Shown: positions 20,516 through 31,569, counted from the stretch's first letter. The stretch: DNA of 64,000 nt from Cryptomeria japonica (GCF_030272615.1 NC_081405.1:472798008-472862007), one strand, 5' to 3'. Notes: generated by a model from the letters alone, not told the origin. Translations and numbers: made by a program.

Positions 20516-22489
20516 GTATGGTATCAGTGCTACCGTATGGTAGCAATGCTACCAAATACAAACCTACCCTTCCTTCCTTTTGCGTGCTCACTATTTTCAC
20601 AGCGCTGCAGTGAGTTTATAATTTCAATTTTTTTTGAGTTATAAATTTATTAATATATATATATATATATTTATTTATTTATTTATATTATTGTTTTGGA
20701 CTATGTGGAAATAGTGTATATTTGTGGAATTTGGTTTTTAGGTTTTAATATGATATATTTATATGGGTATAGATTCGATGAATATATATCTATATACATA
20801 TATTATATTATTATACATATTTATTTCAGAATTTATTTTATTTTATTGAAAACAAATATTTGGTTTTCTTTTATTAATTAAATCGTGAATATATGTTAGT
20901 GTGTTCATTTAAAATGGAATGTGTTAATTAAAGCAATTATGCGTTGACTTTTCTAGACGGGATTGTTTTTATTTCTTTAAGTGTGGTTAATTTTATCCTT
21001 ACTGGACAAATGATGACTCTGAATTTCTTTTATCAGCATATTTGTATTTTCTATAATTCTTAAATATTGATATTTGCAAGTATTTAATGCTTTCGACTAT
21101 TTTAAAAAGATTGCATGTATTAGGATCTTTAGTGAAAATGGTATCTTTGGTAAGAGCTTATTTGCATTGCAATACTTGTTTTGAGTTGTCGTCATGTCAT
21201 TATGGTTGTTGTAACCTCTCGATCATGTGTTGTTTGTGTAACCCTGTTGATGTGAACCATTGTGTGTTTTGTTCCAAATGGTCAATCCTAGGTTATTGAA
21301 TTGTGTTTTCTTCACCTGTATTTTGTCAGGATTAGATATGGCTGTAAGTTTCGCCATAGGGTTCTTGTAGAGAGACTGTATTTGTTAGTGTCCTAAGAGA
21401 GAGTTTCTTTTAATTGGGGGTCACACCCGAAGTGGTTGGCAGGATAACCCCTCAAAAGTCAGTTAATAAGTGATAATCTAATAATTGATTAGGGGGTGGG
21501 TAGTTGTAATGCTAATTAAGATATTGTACCCCGCACATGGTTGAGTGCTCATATAGGCTCAAGATGTAGTGGGAAGGCCAGGAATGGAAAACCTACCACC
21601 TTGTCTTCATGAAGGGTTGGTAGGGTCCGCATGAGGCTTAGATGGAGCCGAAGGTTTGGGAAAGGTTACCAGGATAACCCAAGATGGGGGTCAGGACCTA
21701 TGGAGGCCTACCTAGGGTAACCACCTTAAGCCATGCGATGAAACTCTCTCCTTAGGGTCACTAGTGTACTATGAGTTTGAGTCACATGAGTATTGTGGAT
21801 TGATGTCGTACTATCATACTTGTCTTGTTTATGCTTTCTTGAGGGTCTTCTTCTATCTCCTAGCAGGGTGGGGTGATTCCATTTTGGGATCACATGGTCG
21901 GCTGGTAATGCCACTTCCCATCAGATATTCTTGTTCATACCTTCATGTGAGGATTGGCTTCGCTGGTGTACCTGTGATTCATGATTCATGTATCATCACA
22001 TGTTTGTTATTATTGTACATCTGAGACCCATGTGGTCATTGTATCAGTAAACTATGTAACCTTGGCATTGTAATTTATGTAATTTCATGTGTACTATTGG
22101 AAGCCATGTAATTATTGAATATTATAATCTTAATTTAGTTGAATGTATGTTATTTCACTTATCTTTATTCTTATGTGTAAATACTTCATTGAAAATAAAT
22201 ATATTGTATTACTTTAGATCTTTCAATGTGGAATTCAGCTTTATGAATATGATTTAATTAAATGTATTTGAGTTCCCTAATTAGATGGATAATTGGATTA
22301 ACCTTATGATGTTGTTTTAGTTATGAATTAATCTTCGTTGGTAACCCTTTAGGAATTCTTGTGTTATACTTCTGCTTGTGTTATTAAACATGCAATGTAA
22401 TAATTAATGTACTTAATCTTTTAAAAAAATATATTTCACCCTTTAGTTGCCTAGTAGTGTTGTTTTCCTTTAGGGTTCCTTGCGGGGCA
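20516..22489 (-). mobile_element. LTR-like insertion of about 1.97 kb
   Basis: It separates the Tat-1 zinc motif from the protease spacer. The right edge reads on the minus strand TGTAATGCCCCGCAAGG, a common start for long plant gypsy LTRs. The left edge is not sharp and no target duplication is found. The interior has an AT-rich third (20620-20900) and a GC-richer part (21400-21960) with no convincing coding frame. It could be a solo LTR or a truncated element. Confidence 0.5.
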
Positions 22490-23730
22490 TTACACCATCC
22501 ACTGTTAAATCGCCTCTATCTATCATGTCTTGAAAAATATTTTTAAGCCTCATGCAGTCATTTGTGTGATGTCTTTTGTTTCAATGAAAATCACAAAAAT
22601 GCGAGTCATTCCACCAAGGTGGTTTGATCTAGGGTTCAAAGTTGTTTATGGCTAGTAATGTGATAATATTGTTTGTCGAGAGTTCACGAAATGTTGATTC
22701 TAAGGATTGCCCCAATGGTGTGTAGATTCGTCTATTTGGGAAATTGCTGGTGTTACCCCTTTGATTTGGATTAGTTTCTTGATTAGTGTTGTTACCCTGG
22801 GTATTGTTGTTGGTTTGGGTATTGTTGTTGGTGTTTGAATTTGAAGGTCCCTGATTGGTATTTTGTGGATAAGTGTTAGTGCCTTGGTTAACACCTTTTT
22901 TATTCTTATTAGCTTGCAGATTACCTGATAAAGCCAATACTGGTTGTTTGGACTTCATATCATTAGCATCAGTTCCTCCCTCATTAACAACGTTTTTGTT
23001 TCTGGTCCAAAATCCGGATTTGTCTAAAGTGTTGTTGTTATTTTGGTTGTTGAAGTGAGTGTTGGATGAATTAGTTCCTTCCTTAAAGAACTTTAGTGTT
23101 CCTTTCTTGACGCAAGCTTCCTCTACTTGGATTCCCTTTTCGATTAACTTGACAAAAGACGGTATGCACTGGAGCTTGAGTATATAACTCATCTCACTAT
23201 TTAGATTGTCGATAAAGATCTCCATCTTTTCCTTTTCAGGGATCTCGAGGATATCTCGAAACCATACGTCTCTAATGCAGAAGAAACACCATGAATGTTT
23301 CATTGTTTTTTTGTTTGGTATTACATACATCCAACATGGTGATTGCGTGTTGAATATTATGAGAGTATTGTGTGATAAATTTGTTTACCAACTCATCAAA
23401 GGATCTGATGGGATGTGTAAGTTTAGACAACCACTCCATTGTTTTCTCTCCCAAACTTCTTGGGAATAGCCTCATCAAGTAAGTATCATCGTGAGCAAAT
23501 TCTAGGCTTACGGTACAAAATTCCTGAACATGATCACGGGGATCACTTTTACCATCGTATTTATCGTATTTATGTATATCTGAATTTGGGGGAAAAGGTA
23601 TCATGTTCAATCTCCTGTCAAAGGGGTAAGGACAAATTTCATTTAAGGAGTATCGCACTGTAGTCCCCGATTGCATGTCTTGCATTTGTCTTTGTAGCAT
23701 TTGAATTTGTTGCATAAGAGCAACCATGGG
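22490..23730 (-). pseudogene. Tat-1 Gag: capsid-like domain, Asn-rich linker and zinc motif
   Basis: The capsid-like domain is at 23727-23272, with CPYPFDRRLNMIPFPPNSDI, DKYDGKSDPRDHVQEFC and LFPRSLGEKTMEWLSKLTHP, the retrotransposon Gag family. Near 23283 the frame shifts and continues with IPEKEKMEIFIDNLNSEMSY. An Asn/Gln/Thr-rich stretch follows at about 22890-22740. A zinc-binding motif CDFH...H....C (about 22605-22550) ends the region, beside LKNIFQDMIDRGDLTVD. The protein would package element RNA into particles. Tat-2 carries the same zinc motif as YCDYHRNKGHATNNC. Confidence 0.8.
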
Positions 23731-24096
23731 TGCATGTATTTGTTGAGGGAGAGCTTCTTCCCTTTCATTATCCCTAGTTCAGGCATGATTATGTTTAGGT
23801 ATGTTATGTTGTTCAGGTATGTTATATTGTCCAGGTATGATTTTAGGGTCATGTGTTTCTTCTTCTCTTTGTTGTTCTTGATAGGCATGATTTTGAGACC
23901 TTGTCCTAAAAATTTATTCATCGACCTTCCTTAAGTTTTTAGTATCGAAGTCTTCAGGAAGCCTAACTCCTTTTCTTGTTAGCATGAGCATATATTTTTC
24001 TTTGTCAGCTTCTATGAGTCTCTCCATAAGCTTTTGGAACGAGGGGTTTTCTTGACATTCTTGGAGAAGTTCCTCAGTGATCTTTGTATCTCCCAT
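23731..24096 (-). pseudogene. Tat-1 Gag N-terminal part
   Basis: An ATG at 24096 opens MGDTKITEELLQECQENPSF, with KEKYMLMLTRKGVRLPEDF further on; a stop ends this frame at 23914-23916. Tat-2 has the matching KEEHFLELARQGSKLPPSF at about 35130. The ATG lies only four bases after the stop of the upstream ORF once the solo LTR is removed. Confidence 0.65.
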
Positions 24097-24103
24097 ATTA
24101 GTA

Positions 24104-24975
24104 TTGTAGACACCTAAAATTGTCATGTCTAATTAAATAAATATCTTTATTTATTTAATTATCTAAGCCTAATTCTTCTATTAATTGAATAAATCCTTAT
24201 TTATTTAATTAATTCATTTATCCTCTTCTAGCCTTATTTCTCATTTAAATAAATACATTTATTTATTTAAATTGTCCTTTTTCCTAAATTAAATAAATAT
24301 CTTATTTATTTAATTGATCCCAATTCTTCTATTTATTAAATAAATCTTTATTTATTTAATTAATTCATTAGCCTTTTCCACCCATGACACATGTCATTCA
24401 TCTCTTAATTCATACACTACCTACCCTTTCATTATTTTATTATTTTCTTTACCTACCCTCTAATCATAACCGACCTCTTTTTACACCTCTCAATCTTATC
24501 CCTCCATTTCTTATGGTGTCTTCTATATAAGGAGATGCTTCCTTCATTATCAAACCCTGGCTAATCAATTTATGCACTTGACTACACTACGCTTTTCATA
24601 TGAGATCCTACTTGCAACCACATTTCATTCTTTGTTGAGCTCTTGTGCACATAAAATCTGAGAGCAAATATATCAAGCAAGATCAATGGAGATAGGAAGA
24701 ATGGAGATCCAAACCCTATTGGACATGTGATGGTATAATCTTTGTGATTTCATTTGATTTGCATTGTCTTAGGTAATCTTCATATGTTATGGTGGATCTT
24801 TGTTGTTGTTAGGCTAGGGTTTTGTGGTTGAATTCATTTAGTCTTTCATTATTGTTGTATCCATTTTCACTGTAAACAAGTATAATTGAAAGGGCTTGAT
24901 AATCTACGACCCATACTTGTCTTTGGTTGTGGTTTGCTTTTCTTGTTTTGTTGAGAGTGAGTGACAATGGGCATC
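24104..24975 (+). mobile_element. Solo LTR of a Tat-type element
   Basis: The left edge TTGTAGACACCTAAAATTGT and AT-rich AATTAAATAAATA blocks match the start of the Tat-3 LTR. A TATA-like CTATATAAGG is at about 24525. The right end reads GTGACAATGGGCATC. TAGTA occurs at both edges (24099-24103 and 24976-24980). No internal sequence remains, so it is a recombined solo LTR in opposite orientation to Tat-1. Confidence 0.75.
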
Positions 24976-25361
24976 TAGTAGAAGCTTTCTGTGACAAAGG
25001 GGATAAACTCTTCTTCTACTTGTTCAGGGGTTGGTGGTTCGGGTCGAGCTACGTTATAAGTGATGCAGAATTGTGGGAATAAAGTGGGATTAATCTTTCC
25101 TCCACGATTCAAGCATTGGTTGAATATCGCTTTCTCAATGTAAGCTCTTCTTCTTAAGGGTTCTTTGTCAAACTCATTTGATTTTCCTTGAAGATATAAT
25201 TGCATATGATGCAAGAATGCGCGATGTGATTTAAAAAGTTGGCGATTTATATAGAGAAACTTATTCCATTTGGCAAGTTTTTTAGAACTAGGTTGTCTCT
25301 TCTTCAACTCAGTTTTGTGAGTTGAAGACTTGTTCTTCATAAAATATGAGTGGTCATACAC
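24976..25361 (-). CDS. Tat-1 small ORF upstream of Gag (about 128 aa)
   Basis: An open minus-strand frame with no internal stop. The product is basic and contains KFLYINRQLFKSHRAFLHHM and QLYLQGKSNEFDKEPLRRRA, then EPPTPEQVEEEFIPF near the end. The equivalent frame in Tat-2 (36215-35825) has KFLYINCQLLLLHKVFLRHM and RLYLQGESNEFDEEPPRSR and ends at a matching place. Tat/Ogre-type elements are known to carry an extra ORF ahead of gag; its function is not known. The initiation codon is uncertain. The last codons come from the TAGTA duplication, and the native stop would be TAA across that site. Confidence 0.7.
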
Positions 25362-27655
25362 AAATGATCAATGGTTTCCTTCAATGTTTGGATTGAGATA
25401 CTTTATTTGAAAAACTCAAGCTTACTTTCTCAAGTAGAGGTTTAGATTCACCCCCACGACAAAGTGTGTCAAATGATATGGATAAGAGTCTCCCGATATG
25501 GAAACTTGATTTGACAACTCAAGGTTTAAACTCAGTATGTTGTTTTGTTTGATAGAATCCGTTTAGATGGCGGACCTTTGATCGATGTGATGAGACTTCC
25601 TTATTATGATAGGATAAAGTTTTACCATGAGCTAATTTTGGATTTGACAATTTTGCTCTAAGGATGCTTGCTTGATTTTTGGAACATTTGCTCTGATGTT
25701 TGGACTTTGATTCTGATAACTGAGTTTGATATAGAACCTGAAAGGGTACTCAAGAAGTTTGATGAAATTTTCTCAAAAGGTTTGATTTGCTCTCTGGTTT
25801 TCTAAGTTTTAAGCATGTGCTAAGCCAGAGATCGTATGCGCTAAGGTATGATTTAGATGCGCTGCACAAAGCTCTCTATGCGCTAAGTTGCCTATCTTAC
25901 ACGCTAACTAAAAGTTCTGAAATTTGTTTTGATTGGGAAGATTACGCACTATTATGTCCTAAATACGCGCTATAGTTTAGACTACAAGCGCTAAGTTTTG
26001 CCCCCGATGCGCTAGGTCGATGCTCTAAAGTGCTAATATGGTATCTAAAAGTGCTAGTGAAATGTTTAACAGTATGACAACTGTTATGCACTATTTTTAC
26101 TGATAAAAGTGCTAAGATTTGGTTGGTATGTGCTAGATAATATTCTAGATGCACTAGGAAGTTTCTCCTACGCGCTAAACTGCCCTGATTGCTCTATTTC
26201 TAGCTTTTTTGGAATTTTTTAACACTTGTTTGTTTTTTATGGATGATTTTCTGAAAACATAATTTGAAAACAGAACATGAAATAGATAACCAATTTTGCC
26301 TATGCTAAACAGATAGTGTATGTTCTGCGAGGATATGTTCAAATCCCCAATGTTTTCACAGGTTTGTATACAAAGAAGACAAATTAGATAGACTTTTTAT
26401 TCAAAGGTCATCAACAATACCATAGCCCACTAGTCTCGATACTCTGTCAACACAAACAGCCGTGTCACCCCCTAGGGGGCGCCCGTTTTTTTGCCTTTTT
26501 CCAGAAATTAACCCAAAGTGAATTGCTTCACAATTGGGTAGTTATCTTGGGAGATATATGGTGAGTAATCTTGGGGGTGGATTCTTCCCCACCCTTGCAC
26601 TATGATATTGAAGATGTTTAGATACTGACTCATCTCAAGGTTTCTATTGCTAAAGTTTTTAATCAGACTTCCTGTTCGGTCTTCAGTGATAAACTCTATT
26701 GGGAGGCTTCCCAACCTTTAGAACAAAGGCTTTACATATCATAAAGAAATTGGGGGAAGGCTAATCGTTGAGAAAAACCATTGAAGGAACTTTCATCAAC
26801 CTCCACTTTTGATTATAGTGGGTTGGAACAGTTGGCGATAAAGTTGTTTCCCACTTAGGTTGTTCCCCTCTCATCGACCATTTAAATGGTGCTCTAAGAG
26901 CAACTCAGGAGGGCAGGCCTGCTAAAGGAATTAAGTACTTGAAATGAAAAAAGCATAAGAGTGGTTTGGCTTATTGGTCACCCAATTAAGGGGAGAGCAT
27001 ATACCTTGCACTTTCGAGGAAAAGCACACAAGTTATTTTTAACCTTTCAAAGCAGTGATATGTTAACCTCTATTTGGAGATTTTGCTTCAACAAACATGG
27101 GGTTCATTTTAACCTTTCATAGCAAAGTGTTCATTTTTAACATAAACTTTGAATCAAACCTGGTCAACAAAGTAAATTGCGATTTGGTCAACAAAATGTA
27201 AAATTTATAGGGGAAGATATTTCCTCTTTTCTTTTGCCTAAAATTGAAGATGAAGTTCTTTTACCTTTGCAAAAACAAAATTGATATTTTTGGACACCAA
27301 AGGAAGGTGAGGTTCATTTTAAGCTTTGCAGAAAGTAAGTTTGTTGGTTCTTTTTAGAGCTTCCAAAATGAAGTGTCTTCTCTCTAATCTTGCAAGAAAG
27401 CAAAAAGTGATTTTTGTTGCTCTTTTTACTTTGCAATAAAGAAAGATGAATTTTCTTTTAAGCACCAAAAGGAAGTCTATTCATTTTTATGTACTCCAAA
27501 ATGAAATGTGAGTCTTATTTTAACTTTGCATAAAAGGGAGAATGAATTCTTTTTAACCAACTTTTTAAGAAAGTAAAAAAATAATTTTAAAAGTTGCTAA
27601 ACTAACTCCTTCCCTTGCACAAAAAGATTAAAAACCTGCACACAGTTAGTGATCA
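25362..27655 (-). other. Tat-1 leader
   Basis: About 2.3 kb without a credible ORF, 5' of the small ORF. It holds the TAGCGC motif array (25810-26185), a GC-rich near-palindrome CACCCCCTAGGGGGCGCC at about 26465, and the conserved Tat leader block (26500-26960) with TGATTATAGTGGGTTGGAAC. Beyond 27000 it is rich in short AAAG/TTTT runs. It ends at the LINE tail, and no LTR or primer site follows. Confidence 0.65.
25810..26185 (-). repeat. Dispersed TAGCGCATAG motif array in Tat-1 leader
   Basis: On the minus strand about a dozen variants appear (TTAGCGCATACG, TTAGCGCATAGAG, ATAGCGCGTATT, TTAGCGTGTAAG, TAGCACATGC). They match the array at 640-970 in motif and variant types but lie on the opposite strand. 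Confidence 0.75.
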
Positions 27656-27842
27656 AATATTTTTTATTAAAGTAAAAGCAAGTTTTGAAGGGGCCCTAAA
27701 ACCCTTTACAAAAGGACCTTACAAGATAAAACCATTAAGAAACAAGGAGGAACAAACATTAGGAAAAGCAACAAAATAACTAGAAAAAACTAGCTAAAAG
27801 CCCCAAAAACCAGCAAAAACCAGCTAGACCCGACAAAAGGAG

Positions 27843-29621
27843 CTAATTTATATTTTTCAGGGCATTAGCCAAGTTACTACTAATCCAATACAAGTCTTTG
27901 ATATTATCCCTAAGATTAGGGATATCCTTAGCAGAAGCAGCAGCAACTTTCTCAACACTCGCTCTAGTTCTCTTTGCTGCTCCACCAGGTGTAGCTTCCC
28001 CACTTCCAATCTCGATTGCATCTTCATCCATGTCAAGTTCCACCACTGGTTTGGAATAGCTGGATTTATCGAGGACCTTCAAAATATCCTCTAGGTTCTT
28101 TGTAATAGCAGTCAGGATATTCAGGATAATACCCAGCAGGTTTTTCATCGCCACTTTCCCTTCTTCCAGATAGTCAATCTGAGCTGCCATTTTTTTAACT
28201 TTTTCCTCCATGTCCTGCTTCCATTGCTTCTGATTCCTATCATCTTCCTTCATTTTCTCATTCATTTGTTTCTCATTTTTTTCTAGGTTCTTCAAAAGTT
28301 CATAAGTCCATCTGTCATAACCCAATCTAGCCTTAGTAAGTTTTTTAAGGTTATCCAGGAATAACCCTTCTCCAGCGCTTTCCTTATCCTCACTCAAACT
28401 ATCCGTAGCCTTATCCTTCTTGGGGTCCTTGTTCTTCTCCCTCTCAGAATTCAAATATTTTTTCTCATTATCCTTATCATCCACATCCACCACGGGTTGG
28501 CTGTTGTCGTTGCCTAAGCTAGCACTGTGAATTGGGCTATCATTGTCGGACTCGTTCTCACCTTCTTCATCCTCTGCACCCACATCCTCATCTTTCCAAC
28601 TATCCTCACCCTCTGACTCATCTGTTTCCATTTCACTACCCTCTTTTCCAGTTTCCTTTGTGTCATTCTTTTTATCATGGGCTTTCATCCCAGTGGCACT
28701 CTTTCTTTTTTTTCTAGAAGTAGCCTCCTCCTTGCTAGGTTCACCTTCCTCCAACTTTCTCTTGCCTTTCCCTAGAGAAGTGGATAACCTCTTATTTTCT
28801 TGCATGGCAAGGGTTTTACAGTGCTCATAAATGAGCAACAGGAGCCCACAATGGAGCACCAGATTCGAGGGATTCTTGTTGTGTTTATTGAGAAACCTAG
28901 ATAGGGACCTGAAGAGATAGTAGGGCAGGGAGACCCTTTTCTCATGCCTGAAGTGGTTTAATAACACAATGTGATAAGTGTGGGCCTTGGAAAAGTGGCC
29001 CTCAATATTTATGTACTCCAAGATGGCATTCAAAATCCAGCCCCAAATTTTCTTGATATTGGAGGCTTCATAATAACCCCCTGTGGCTTTTCCAATTTTA
29101 GCCCTCTCCTTATCCTTACGTGGGAAAAGATTTACCGCATTATTGGAAACTTTAAGATCTCTAAAAAAATTGAACCCTTAGTGAGGCATACCTATCATAG
29201 TCACGATGAGGCCTACGTCCAATTTGAACCTCACACCATAGATTTTAAAGGACCCATTACTCCAATTTTCAGAAATTTTGGAGACTATGAGATTAACCCT
29301 ACCTTTGTCGTAATCAACCAGCTTCTCCATAAAACTCGTTAGGGATCCTTTTTCCAACTTCGCCCAAACTTTCAACATATCCTTCCATCTAGATGTGTTG
29401 TCTGGTTCTTCCCTTCTTAAATCACCTCCCATATTCAATTTCAAACTTTCACCTCTATTCTTCTGCAAACTCAAAAATTTCTTCTTGTTGTCTCTCAAAA
29501 TTTTGAAAAAGATGACCCACAAAGTGTGCGGAGTGATATTATATTTGCTTGGGATTCTACCACTTTGCTAGGTAATCATAACCTTTCTATCAATGCATAA
29601 ATTACTCATATCAACTATCAT
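27843..29621 (-). pseudogene. LINE third ORF (592 codons), unknown function
   Basis: One frame runs from an ATG at 29621 to a stop at 27843, broken only by stops at 29568-29570 and 29175-29177; the last 396 codons are fully open. The ATG lies eight bases before the TGA of the RNase H frame, in another phase. The N-terminal third has FKIYGVRFKLDVGLIVTMIG and EGHFSKAHTYHIVLLNHFRH. The middle is acidic and Lys-rich with basic clusters GKGKRKLEEGEPSK and SRKKRKSATG, which could be nuclear signals. A coiled coil follows (about 28330-28180: LLKNLEKNEKQMNEKMKEDD). The C terminus has VVELDMDEDAIEIGSGEATP. I do not recognise a named domain. The layout recalls the Sire-A accessory ORF. It may be an element gene or an older neighbour. 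Confidence 0.6.
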
Positions 29622-30270
29622 GATTATGTGGTCCTTCTTTCCCCATAAATCTATCCTTTCTGAGGAGCTCTTTAATACTCATATTAATGTCTTCCCCATG
29701 CCAAATTGTTTGAGATTTGGAGTTAACACCTAGGTTCGCCAGATAGTCCACCACCATATTTTTCTCTCTAAAGGCATGTTCTATTATTATTACTTTAAAA
29801 CTACCAATAATTTCCCTATCTTTCAAAATAATGTTTTCAATGGACCATGATGGCTCGGTTTCCCCCTTCAAACACTTAATAATATTAAGTGAGTCTCCCT
29901 CAAGCCATAATTTATCATGATTTAGGTTCTTAGCAATAATTAGAGTATTCAGCACAATTGAGACTTCAATAAAATGACTGGTTTGACTCCCTAAAGGACC
30001 AGCAACCACCACTAGGCAGCTTCTAGCAAAATTCCTAACAATGCCCCCATAACCAGCTTTACCCGGATTCCCCTTAGAAGCCCCATCAAATTTGTCCTTT
30101 GTCCATCCCTGAGGTGGAAAACACCAAGCAAGACCTTCTCTGCCATTCTCCTTACTAGATTTGGTAGTGGAAAGGTTCCACCTGTCATTGAAGTCTTCTT
30201 TAGCAACTGGTCCATCATCAATACCATTGATGCATTCAAAGATACTCCTGTAAATTTTATCCACCACCAC
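29611..30270 (-). pseudogene. LINE ORF2 C-terminal RNase H
   Basis: The open frame has KDKFDGASKGNPGKAGYGGI (first Asp), then SHFIEVSIVLNTLIIAKN (Glu), KLWLEGDSLNIIKCLKG (second Asp) and EKNMVVDYLANLG (last Asp). This is the RVT_3-type RNase H at the end of plant L1 ORF2. It would remove the RNA template during target-primed reverse transcription. The catalytic residues appear intact. It ends in TGA at 29611-29613. Confidence 0.85.
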
Positions 30271-30976
30271 TTCAAGGTTGTCACTTTTATCCCTAAAAAT
30301 CCTGTTGTTGTGCTCTTTCCAGATATTCTAGATAACATTAGGGAAGGTAAGTTTCCAAAGCTCCACAATCATTGGGTTGGAATTAGGGCACTGCCATTGC
30401 TGCCAGGATTCTCCTAGAGATTTCAAAAAAACCCAACTCAACTTCCACTTACTTAAAATAATTTTCCAAATTTTCTGGTTGAAAGTACACTTATGGATAA
30501 CATGGAAAGCAGACTCTTCTTCCCTACAACAAAGAGAACACCTATTAGGAAAAACAAATCCTCACTTTTGAAGGTTGTCCAGAGTTAATACCTTGTTTTG
30601 GATAAAGATTCAAAAAAAGTTATTAACTTTAGGAACTAACTTCTTATTCCAAACTTTAGCCCAAATAGGAATTTCTTCCACAACTTTATTTTGGATAGCC
30701 ATAGTTGAGGACATAGAATACTTCCTATTCGGGGTTTCCCTCCATATCAAGCTATCCTCTTTGTTGTCCTTCAGAATTTTAGAAGAAAGAACAATCTCAA
30801 GAAACTTTAACCTTAGACACTGCTGGCTAAAATCAATCCATTCCCCATTTCTCTAGTAATCTCTGACCAAACCCCCATACCTGCTTTTGAACCAATCTTT
30901 CCAATCACAAAGGATTGGAAATTCCTCTAGAGGTTTATCCATAATCTATCTGTCTTCCCAAAATCTTATACTTCTG
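30271..30976 (-). pseudogene. LINE ORF2 zinc-binding tail of RT (zf-RVT)
   Basis: Minus-strand reading shows WAKVWNKKLVPKVNNFF, then CSLCCREEESAFHVIHKCTF and NQKIWKIILSKWKLSW, the Cys/His domain between RT and RNase H in plant LINEs. IWKEHNNRIFRDKSDNLEVV links it to the RNase H. Several stops interrupt it. The RT palm is missing beyond 30976. Confidence 0.75.
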
Positions 30977-31569
30977 CAAGACATTGGAGAACTAGATCCA
31001 GAAGGAACCTATAGCAATAAATATATTTACATTGATGTTATCTATACCTATAAAAATCAAATTTTTGATGTCGAATCAACTAATGAAGACTCAGATGCTT
31101 CCTCCTATGACTCAGCAACAAACTATGTCTATGTGCTGAATATTGAACCATTGTTTGACGAAGTTGGTATGCCTCAACTCGTAGTCCAATCTTATGTGGT
31201 AGACGTGTCTAGTGGTAGGTTGTTCGGGTTGGGTCTTCACAACACTGATGTGGATTTTGATAACCTTATTACTACTCTTCCTAGGCTAAATGCCACATCA
31301 GTGTTGTGAAGACCCAACCCAAACAACCTACCACCAGACACGTCCACCACATAAGATTGGACTATGAGTTGAGGCATACCAACTTCGTCAAACAATGGTT
31401 CAATATTCAGCACATAGACATAGTTTTTTGTTGAGTCATAGGAGGAAGCATATGAGTCTTCATTAGTTGATTCAGCATCAAAATTTTGATTTTTATAAGT
31501 ATAGATAACATCAATATAAATATATTTATTGCTACAGGTTCCTTCTGGATCTAGTTCTCCAATGTCTTG
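30977..31569. repeat. Inverted duplication, 277-bp arms, 39-bp spacer
   Basis: 30977-31253 is the reverse complement of 31293-31569 at roughly 95% by eye, with a 39-bp spacer. Both arms would encode the same peptide, e.g. YVYVLNIEPLFDEVGMPQL. The right arm continues into Tat-2 linker coding sequence, so it is the original. The left arm abuts the LINE 5' break. A transcript would fold into a long hairpin. Confidence 0.92.

Larger units (their letters stand above)
54..27655 (-). mobile_element. Tat-lineage Ty3/gypsy element Tat-1, nested and decayed
   Basis: Domains on the minus strand follow the order leader, small ORF, Gag, protease, linker, RT, RNase H, second (archaeal-type) RNase H, integrase, then an antisense PMD frame and a polypurine tract. 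The dual RNase H and the extra ORFs on both sides of gag-pol place it in the Tat clade. Three insertions interrupt it: 10571-20076, 20516-22489 and 24104-24975. Its 5' LTR is not present; the leader stops at the LINE near 27656. That the PMD frame and the edge at 1-71 belong to the same element is inference. All frames contain stops or shifts, so it cannot move on its own. Confidence 0.7.
27656..30976 (-). mobile_element. 5'-truncated L1-type LINE with an extra 3' ORF
   Basis: In the minus direction the element contains the end of ORF2 (zinc-binding RT tail and RNase H), a third ORF, and a 3' end ACTTTAATAAAAAATA at 27656-27672, typical of plant L1 tails. The RT and endonuclease parts are missing. 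The 5' break at 30976 abuts the inverted duplication. No target duplication was found, which suggests rearrangement at insertion or later. Confidence 0.7.

Noticed and set aside
20520-20536. TGGTATCAGTGCTACC as a plus-strand initiator-Met primer site
   Set aside because: No LTR end precedes it on the plus strand, and the insertion's recognisable LTR edge points the other way.
28532-28830. Ser/His-rich plus-strand frames
   Set aside because: They mirror the acidic and basic low-complexity middle of the LINE third ORF on the other strand.
30575-30856. 93-codon plus-strand frame
   Set aside because: It is antisense to the LINE zinc-binding tail, which has clear family motifs.
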